The translations under genes were made by a program, and so were the position numbers. A stretch of DNA of 6,932 nt from Pseudomonadota bacterium. GTDB taxonomy: Bacteria; Pseudomonadota; Gammaproteobacteria; Pseudomonadales; UBA5518. The stretch covers positions 1 to 6,932 of the forward strand of contig JAKJFB010000152.1 in assembly GCA_022705125.1 (NCBI GenBank). The letters run 5' to 3'. Under the pieces are notes generated by a model. It did no database searches. It was not told the origin of the DNA and saw only the letters and a program-made list of their open reading frames with translations. Numbering within the stretch: position 1 is the first letter of the stretch; the number at the start of each line of letters is the position of its first letter. Positions 1 to 6,932 of this stretch are shown piece after piece.

Positions 1-647
1 GCGCACGACTGCTGGATGCGGCCCTGAAGCTGATGGCCGATCGCGGCATGGACGGGGTCGCGATCAACGAGATCACCGAGGCCGCCGACGTGGGTTTCGG
101 CTCTTTCTACAACCACTTCGAATCGAAGGAGGCCATCCACAGGGCCCTGACCGACCTGGTGTTCGAGGAGTTCGCGAATGCGCTGGACCGCGCGCTCGCG
201 GGGGTCACGGATCCCGCCGAGATCATTGCCGCATCGGTGCGGCACACGCTCTACCGGGCGCGACGCGACCGGACCTGGGCCCTGTTCCTGCTGCGCGAGT
301 CCCTGTCCTCGGGCATGCTCACCCGCGGACTGGGATCGCGGCTGCTGCGCGACATCGAAAAGGGAATCGGCGCCGGGCGTTTCAAGGCGGAGGATCCGCT
401 GATGGCCTTCATGGGACTCGCAGGCAGCGTACTCGCCGCGCTGTCGATCGAGGTGCAGTACGGCGAAGCTGCCGACACCCCCCTGCCCCCGGCGCTGCGC
501 CGCGCGGTCGGCCTGCCGAGCCCCGAGCTCCCGGAACGCGCCGCAACGACCATGCTGCGATTCCTCGGGGTGCCGCCGGCGGAGGCGCGGCGCGTCGCCC
601 GCAGGCCACTGGCCGAACTGGAAACGCCGCAGACAAGGGGCGACTGA
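1..647 (+). CDS. TetR/AcrR-family transcriptional regulator, N-terminus cut by window edge
   Basis: This is a one-component DNA-binding regulator of the TetR family. The open frame runs in from the left edge (first whole codon at 3) to a TGA at 645-647, giving 214 visible residues. The first visible residues (ARLLDAALKLMADRG) are helix 1 of a TetR domain, so probably only 10-25 residues are missing and the ATG at 33 is internal. The helix-turn-helix covers visible residues 20-39, ending in the typical FGSFYNHFESKEAIH block. The rest is a helical ligand-binding and dimerisation domain that I cannot assign to a subfamily. The tail is rich in Arg, Ala and Pro. TetR proteins usually repress neighbouring genes and release DNA on binding a small molecule. 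The nearest co-directional gene is the GH106-like glycosidase, 83 bases downstream, which makes it the obvious but unproven target. The ligand cannot be read from the sequence. Confidence 0.92.
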   Translation, partial: ARLLDAALKLMADRGMDGVAINEITEAADVGFGSFYNHFESKEAIHRALTDLVFEEFANALDRALAGVTDPAEIIAASVRHTLYRARRDRTWALFLLRESLSSGMLTRGLGSRLLRDIEKGIGAGRFKAEDPLMAFMGLAGSVLAALSIEVQYGEAADTPLPPALRRAVGLPSPELPERAATTMLRFLGVPPAEARRVARRPLAELETPQTRGD

Positions 648-691
648 GACCGCCGCCGCGCAGGTCCAGCGTGCTATCGATGCCACCTCGC

Positions 692-703
692 GGATCGCGA
701 TCC
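692..703. promoter_or_regulatory. Perfect 12-base palindrome, candidate TetR operator
   Basis: GGATCGCGATCC equals its own reverse complement and lies in the 83-base gap between the TetR gene and the glycosidase gene, 27 bases before the GTG start. The symmetry continues imperfectly outward: 689-690 pair with 705-706 after one mismatch. TetR dimers bind palindromes, so this could be an operator. It could equally be a chance palindrome in GC-rich DNA. No convincing -35/-10 pair is visible in the gap. Confidence 0.3.
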
Positions 704-730
704 ACGGGTACGCCGCAGTGAGCTGAAAAC

Positions 731-3154
731 GTGAAACGCAGAAAAGGCACTGGATCGAGGATTCTCCGCGGCTCGCTCGTCACGCTGCTGCTGTTGGCGG
801 CTGCCGGGGCATTCATCCGCTGGAATGGCGTGTCGCGGACGCCCGGGCAGTGGTGGTACCCGTTCATTCCCGCGCTGTTCAGCGACCACTACACCGCCGG
901 TCCGTTCGCGATGACCAGCAATACGCGCGAGGACAACCCGGTCTGGAGCCGGATCGCCGGATTCAACCGCACGCAGGCGCGGCTGAGCTACGTGGCGACG
1001 CGCGGCGAACCGCGCGCGCAGATCGCGTGGCTGCTGGCGGACGCCGAATGGAAAGACCAGCCGGTATTCCCGTCGCACGCGCTCAGTCCCAACAAGCTCG
1101 AATCGTCCACCAGCAAGGCGCTCACCGCCGCCGCCGTGGAGTACGACCGGATCAGCCGGCGCGACCTCGTCCAGGCCACCGCCGAGGGATCGACGCTCGT
1201 GGTCGGCCACGCCCGCTACGAGGCGCTGCTGATAGCGGACCTTCACGTCGCGACACCCGAACTGCTGCAAAACCTGGTCACGCTGGCGACGCAGGGTGTG
1301 CCGATCGTATGGCTGGGCGACTTCCCGGCGCGCGCTGCCGGCTGGGCGGATCACGCACGGCGCGACGCGGCGGTGCGCTCCCAGGTCGAGCGGCTGCGGG
1401 GGATGGTTGTGCACTGCGCGTCGGATGCACAGCTGCCCGGCGGCTGCGGCAACCTGCGCCAGCGCGCAGCCCTCGCGCCGGCTGACGGCAGCGCGATGCC
1501 GCTGCGCATGCACCGGCGCCTGCTCGGCAACGAGCAATTCCTGTTGCTGTTCAACGAATCCGACCGGCCCGTCGCAAACCGCTTTGTCGCGGACCACCGC
1601 GTGCGGTTCGCCGACTTGCTGAACCCGGAAACGGGCGACATCGAGCGCCTCGAGGTGGTGCCGATGGCGACGGCGACCGAACTGCGGCTCACGGTGCCCG
1701 CCAGGCGCACGCGGGTACTGCACCTGAAGACGGGCGCCGGGCGGGCCGACGCCGATGCACCGGCGCCCGCCAGCAGGTGGGACGTCGAGGCCTGGCACTC
1801 TCCCCCGCGATCGATGCACCCCTTCGTGCGCTGGTGGTGGCCTGGCAACGCGGTCGAGCAGGACGAGTTGCGCCGCGAACTGAACAGCCTGCACGCGGCC
1901 GGATTCGGCGGCGTGGAACTGCAGACCCTGACGCTCGGCTTCACCTTCGATGAGTTGCGCAAGGACCATGACCGCATCTACCAGGTCGGAGCGCCCGCGT
2001 ATTTCGACAATCTGCTGGCCGTGTTCCGGGAGGCCGAACGCCTCGGCATGACGGTGGACCTGACCCTGGGCAGCGGCTGGTCGAGCGGTGGTCCGTTCAT
2101 CGAGCGCTCACCTTCGCAACAACTGCTCATGGCGTCGGTGGATGCACGGGGCCCCGCATCGATCGATATTGCCGTGCCGGTTGCACAGGAGCCCTGGTAC
2201 GCTGCGAGGACCAACGCTGTCATACCCGACACGATCGGGACATTCGACCGCGACACACGGCTGCAGCGGCTGGTGGCCGCGCGGGTGGACGGCGCCACGG
2301 AACCGGCCACGCTCTCGCAACTGCGCGACATCAGTGGCCACCTCCACGACGGCCGGATCCGCTGGGACGTTCCCGCGGGGCATCACCGGATATTCGCGTT
2401 CTACCAGAACGCGAGCAGGCACAATGCCGCCGGCTCCGCGTATCCGGGCGCACTCGAGCGCGCGCCGATACTCGATCACCTGGACCGCGGCGGCGTCGAG
2501 GAGTACATCGAAAAGCTGGGCGAGCCATGGCTGGATGCCCTGTCCCCGTTCAAGCCCGACGCCTTCTTCGTGGACAGCTTCGAGTTGATCGCCGAGTTGC
2601 CCTGGTCGGCGGGTTTTGCGCGCCGGTTCGAGCAAATGCACGGCTACGCTATCTCGCCCTGGCTGCCGCTGGTGTTCCGGCGATCCGGCGAATCCAGGTA
2701 TCTCGCGGCGCTGGCGCCACAGGGACCGGCGTATCGATCGGCCGACGATCGGGGCGAGCGCGTGCGCGAGGACTACCTGGCGACCCGCGAACAGTTGTTC
2801 CGCGAGATGTTCCTGCAACCGCTGAAGGACTGGACCACAGCCAGGGGCGTCAGGCTGCGCCTGCAGGCGCACGGCGGCTATGGCGACTATCTCGACGGCT
2901 ACCAGATCGCCGACATACCCGAGGCCGAGGGTCTGTTTGGCGGCGGCAGCTTCGATTTCCTGAAGCTGGCCTCATCGGCGGCCCACGTTGCCGGGCGTCC
3001 CGTGGTCGCTTCGGAATCATTCATCGCGCTGGCGCTCGACTTCGACGCGCTCGACATCGAGGACTACCACCTGCTGGCGGGCAACGCCTTTGCCGCCGGA
3101 ATCAATCGCACGATCTGCCACGGCTACGCCTATCACTATCCGTTGCAGCCGTGA
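731..3154 (+). CDS. Membrane-anchored GH106-like glycoside hydrolase (alpha-L-rhamnosidase-like) with permuted domain order
   Basis: This is an 807-residue protein, probably acting on a rhamnoside or related glycan in the periplasm. Residues 1-10 are basic and 11-29 form one hydrophobic segment without a clear cleavage site, so a signal anchor is likely. Residues about 40-105 (WWYPF, FNRTQARLSYV), 138-225 (YDRIS, then a GATase-like fold ending PIVWLGDFP) and 260-333 (HRR, LLLFNESDRP, LLNPETGDIE) resemble segments that normally follow the barrel in GH106 proteins. The barrel starts near 363 with HPFVRWWWPGNAV and GFGGVEL, continues with LGSGWSSGGPFI (446-457), and ends at INRTICHGYAYHYP (791-804). 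Candidate catalytic or metal-binding acids are E618 (VDSFE), E733 (PEAEG) and E762 (ASESF), inferred by motif similarity. A terminal jelly-roll domain common in larger relatives is not seen. The GTG at 731 is the first start after an in-frame stop at 719 and the only one keeping the anchor; its ribosome site is weak. Family membership is likely; substrate is unknown. Confidence 0.75.
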   Translation: MKRRKGTGSRILRGSLVTLLLLAAAGAFIRWNGVSRTPGQWWYPFIPALFSDHYTAGPFAMTSNTREDNPVWSRIAGFNRTQARLSYVATRGEPRAQIAWLLADAEWKDQPVFPSHALSPNKLESSTSKALTAAAVEYDRISRRDLVQATAEGSTLVVGHARYEALLIADLHVATPELLQNLVTLATQGVPIVWLGDFPARAAGWADHARRDAAVRSQVERLRGMVVHCASDAQLPGGCGNLRQRAALAPADGSAMPLRMHRRLLGNEQFLLLFNESDRPVANRFVADHRVRFADLLNPETGDIERLEVVPMATATELRLTVPARRTRVLHLKTGAGRADADAPAPASRWDVEAWHSPPRSMHPFVRWWWPGNAVEQDELRRELNSLHAAGFGGVELQTLTLGFTFDELRKDHDRIYQVGAPAYFDNLLAVFREAERLGMTVDLTLGSGWSSGGPFIERSPSQQLLMASVDARGPASIDIAVPVAQEPWYAARTNAVIPDTIGTFDRDTRLQRLVAARVDGATEPATLSQLRDISGHLHDGRIRWDVPAGHHRIFAFYQNASRHNAAGSAYPGALERAPILDHLDRGGVEEYIEKLGEPWLDALSPFKPDAFFVDSFELIAELPWSAGFARRFEQMHGYAISPWLPLVFRRSGESRYLAALAPQGPAYRSADDRGERVREDYLATREQLFREMFLQPLKDWTTARGVRLRLQAHGGYGDYLDGYQIADIPEAEGLFGGGSFDFLKLASSAAHVAGRPVVASESFIALALDFDALDIEDYHLLAGNAFAAGINRTICHGYAYHYPLQP

Positions 3155-3155
3155 T

Positions 3156-3183
3156 GCTCGCACGCGTCGCGCGAGCCTATAAT
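3156..3183 (+). promoter_or_regulatory. Putative recQ promoter: exact TATAAT preceded by a GC-rich inverted repeat
   Basis: TATAAT at 3178-3183 matches the sigma-70 -10 consensus exactly, which is notable in such GC-rich DNA. Transcription would start about 7 bases downstream, at or next to the ATG at 3191, implying a leaderless recQ message. No good -35 box is seen; the hexamer at 17-base spacing (3155-3160, TGCTCG) matches TTGACA poorly. Just upstream, GCTCGC (3156-3161) pairs with GCGAGC (3171-3176). This hairpin occupies the -35 region and follows the glycosidase stop at once. It lacks a T-run, so it is a weak terminator candidate and could instead be an operator. Confidence 0.5.
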
Positions 3184-3190
3184 GCCGCCG

Positions 3191-4999
<1,809 letters not shown>

Positions 5000-5012
5000 G
5001 CATGGGGCGATT

Positions 5013-5034
5013 GTGGGTCGGCATTCATGCCGAC
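5013..5034. repeat. REP-like hairpin between convergent genes
   Basis: GTCGGCAT (5017-5024) and ATGCCGAC (5027-5034) form a perfect 8-base inverted repeat around TC, which in RNA would fold as a 7-bp stem with a TTCA loop. The four bases before the stem are GTGG (5013-5016), matching the GTRG head of REP elements mobilised by REP-associated tyrosine transposases. It is the only copy in this window. It lies in the 48-base gap between recQ and the M2 gene. No T-run follows on either strand, so it is not a textbook terminator, although it may protect or end both messages. Confidence 0.5.
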
Positions 5035-5047
5035 GGTGCGCCCCCCG

Positions 5048-6892
5048 TCACCAGCCGCACTGGTGGCCAGCGTTCTGCTCCTCGAGCCAGCCCATCAGCG
5101 GCGCGAAGTAGGCCATGAGCGCCGCGCCGTGCATCTCGCGGCTGCCGGTGAAGCTCTCCAGCGCCTCGGGCCAGGGACGCGAACGTCCCGAGGCGAGCAT
5201 CGCGTCGAGCTTTGCGCCCACGTCCCGGTTGCCGTAGAACGAGCAGCGGTGCAGCGGCCCGTTCCAGCCCGCGATCTCGCAGGCGCTCTGGTAGAACTGG
5301 AACTGCAGCAGGCGCGCCAGGAAGTAGCGCGCGTAGGGCACGTTGCCCGGGATGTGATATTTCGCCCCCGGATCGAAATCGTCCTCGCTGCGCGCTACCG
5401 GCGGCACCACGCCCATGTACTGCAGGCGCAGTTCGTTCCACGCCTTGTTCCACTCGGCCTGCGGGATGCTGCCGTCGAACACGCCCCAGCGCCACTTGTC
5501 GACCAGCACCGTCCACGGCAAGCCCGGCAGCTTCTCCAGCGCCTGGCGCAGCAGCAGGCCGATGTCGCGCGAGGCGTCGGGCACCTGAGCGGCGTCGAGC
5601 AACCCTATCTGCACCAGGTACTCGGGCGTTATCGACAGCGCGATCATGTCGCCGATCGCCTCGTGGAAGCCGTCGTTGGCACCCCCGAGAAACAGGTAGG
5701 GCTGCTGCTTGTAGGCGCGCTGGTAGAAGTTGTGGCCGAGCTCGTGGTGCACGGTCACGAAGTCCTTCGCGTTGACCAGCGTGCACATCTTGATGCGCAG
5801 GTCGTCCTTGCTGTCGATATCCCAGGCCGAGGCGTGGCATATCACCTCGCGGTCCGCCGGCTTCGTGATCATCGAGCGCGACCAGAAGGTTTCCGGCAAT
5901 GGTGCGAACCCGAGCGAGGTGAAGAAGCCCTCGCCGGTCTTCACGATCCTCGTCGCGTCGTAGCCGTTCTTCACCAGCAGCTCGGTGAGGTCGTAACCGA
6001 TGTCGCCGGCGCCGGCTGGCGCGACGACGTCGTAGATCGAGTCCCACTGCTGCGCCCACATGTTGCCGAGCAGGTCGGCGCGGATCGGGCCCATGGCGGG
6101 CTGCACCCCGTCGCCGTACCTTTCGTTAAGCTGGCGCCGCGTGAAGCAGTGAAGCTGCTCGTAGAGCGGCTTGACCTCGGTCCAGAGCTGGTCGGTGAGC
6201 AGTGCGAACTGCGCCGGCGGCATGTCGTAGTTCGAGCGCCACATCGCGCCGAGATCGCTGAAGCCCAGCTCACGGGCGCCCTCGTTGGCGATCCCGACCA
6301 GGCGCACGTAATCCTGGCGCATCGGTGCGCCCACCGCGTGCCACGAGGTCCACATCTCCTTCAGCCGCTCGGGATCGCGCTCGGTGCCCATCAGCGCCTC
6401 GAGCTCGACGCCGGGCTTCGGTTCACCGCCCAGCGTGCCCCTGCCCTTGCCGTAGGCGGATTTCAGGCGCGTAGAAAGGGTCGCGAGTTCCTCGGCAGCG
6501 CCCGGCGTGGAAGGCGCCGGCAGCACGATCATCTGCTCGAGGATCCCGAGCTTGCGGCGCGTGTCGGCGGAAATCCCCTCGAGCGCGGCGAAGCGCGCGG
6601 CCTCGCTCGCCAGGCGCACCGCGAGCGCCGTGCGCTCGGCCAGCGCCCGCGCGTTCAGCCAGTCGGTGTCCTCGTTCAGATAGGTCGCATTGACCCATGC
6701 GACCTTCGCCGCGTAGAGGGAAGAGTCCGCGAGTTGCTGCTCCGCCGCGGCAATGAAGGCCTCCGCGTCGGCTACCACAGGCTCGGCGCTCGCCGCCGCC
6801 CGGTCATGGGCCACGTCCGCGGCCTGCTCTTCCTTCGCGCCGCAGCCCGTCAGCGCAAGCACCATCGCCAATGCCGCGACCCGTCTGTTCAT
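5048..6892 (-). CDS. M2-family peptidyl-dipeptidase A (ACE-like), predicted lipoprotein
   Basis: This zinc dipeptidyl carboxypeptidase is a bacterial relative of angiotensin-converting enzyme and removes C-terminal dipeptides from oligopeptides in the cell envelope. It has 614 residues from the ATG at 6892, which has GGGAG six bases upstream. Residues 1-17 are a lipoprotein signal with lipobox LTGC (acylated Cys17). Gly18 at +2 does not signal inner-membrane retention, so the outer membrane is likely. The zinc motif HELGH (His383, Glu384, His387) and third ligand Glu411 (in GFHEAIGD) are intact. Residues matching substrate and transition-state contacts of ACE are also seen: Gln281, His353-Ala354, Lys511, His513, Tyr520, Tyr523, plus Arg522 of the second chloride site. 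A further ATG at 6928 would add 12 residues before the signal peptide and is unlikely. The length fits a single ACE domain. The gene is convergent with recQ and has no visible operon partner here. Confidence 0.95.
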   Translation of the reverse strand: MNRRVAALAMVLALTGCGAKEEQAADVAHDRAAASAEPVVADAEAFIAAAEQQLADSSLYAAKVAWVNATYLNEDTDWLNARALAERTALAVRLASEAARFAALEGISADTRRKLGILEQMIVLPAPSTPGAAEELATLSTRLKSAYGKGRGTLGGEPKPGVELEALMGTERDPERLKEMWTSWHAVGAPMRQDYVRLVGIANEGARELGFSDLGAMWRSNYDMPPAQFALLTDQLWTEVKPLYEQLHCFTRRQLNERYGDGVQPAMGPIRADLLGNMWAQQWDSIYDVVAPAGAGDIGYDLTELLVKNGYDATRIVKTGEGFFTSLGFAPLPETFWSRSMITKPADREVICHASAWDIDSKDDLRIKMCTLVNAKDFVTVHHELGHNFYQRAYKQQPYLFLGGANDGFHEAIGDMIALSITPEYLVQIGLLDAAQVPDASRDIGLLLRQALEKLPGLPWTVLVDKWRWGVFDGSIPQAEWNKAWNELRLQYMGVVPPVARSEDDFDPGAKYHIPGNVPYARYFLARLLQFQFYQSACEIAGWNGPLHRCSFYGNRDVGAKLDAMLASGRSRPWPEALESFTGSREMHGAALMAYFAPLMGWLEEQNAGHQCGW

Positions 6893-6932
6893 GCTCCACT
6901 CCCGCGAACCATTGCCTGGAAACTGCACTTCA

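Noticed and set aside
674..1969. Long open frame (431 codons) on the minus strand opposite the glycosidase gene.
   Set aside because: It is an antisense shadow typical of GC-rich coding DNA. Its product is Arg/Ala/Gly/Gln-rich with no recognisable domain, while the plus strand encodes a coherent GH106-like protein.
731..3154. Interpretation of the glycosidase as a simple 3'-truncated pseudogene.
   Set aside because: The barrel does end early, but the segments usually following it are present at the N-terminus in the same uninterrupted frame, so rearrangement explains the data better than plain truncation.
5000..5047. Rho-independent terminator for recQ or the M2 gene.
   Set aside because: The hairpin at 5017-5034 has no T-run on either side on either strand, so a REP-like element is the better description; a termination role remains possible.
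5025..6059. Minus-strand open frame (344 codons) overlapping the M2 peptidase gene.
   Set aside because: It is a frame-shifted shadow of the ACE-like gene, which has all its catalytic motifs in the other frame.

Overview
The window is GC-rich throughout (roughly two thirds G+C by eye) and gene-dense. It holds three complete genes and one gene cut by the left edge. Gene style suggests a high-GC gammaproteobacterium, perhaps related to Xanthomonadales or Halieaceae: a RecQ of the E. coli type with an HRDC domain, a bacterial ACE-like lipoprotein, and a palindrome resembling GTRG-headed REP elements. That placement is inference from gene content, not a phylogenetic result.

Layout. Positions 1-647 (+) carry the 3' part of a TetR-family regulator whose first residues lie outside the window. 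An 83-base gap with a perfect 12-base palindrome follows. Positions 731-3154 (+) encode an 807-residue membrane-anchored protein with a GH106-like (alpha-L-rhamnosidase-like) barrel. Positions 3191-4999 (+) encode the RecQ helicase; an exact TATAAT lies 7 bases before its likely ATG. Positions 5000-5047 separate two convergent genes and contain a perfect hairpin. Positions 5048-6892 (-) encode an M2-family (angiotensin-converting-enzyme-like) peptidyl-dipeptidase lipoprotein. Its promoter lies in or beyond the last 40 bases.

How the parts relate. The TetR gene and the glycosidase gene are adjacent and co-directional, so the regulator may control the glycosidase, with the palindrome as a candidate operator. 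recQ is probably a separate transcription unit for DNA repair. The M2 peptidase is an independent envelope enzyme facing recQ tail to tail.

The most unusual observation is the domain order of the glycosidase. Segments that normally follow the GH106 barrel (a GATase/beta-galactosidase-trimerisation-like domain and a beta-rich 'HRR...NESDRP' segment) are N-terminal to it here. The protein ends exactly where the usual continuation would begin. This looks like a circular permutation, or a fusion of two tandem homologues, rather than a simple truncation. I found no CRISPR array, tRNA, rRNA, insertion sequence or recognisable new defence system.
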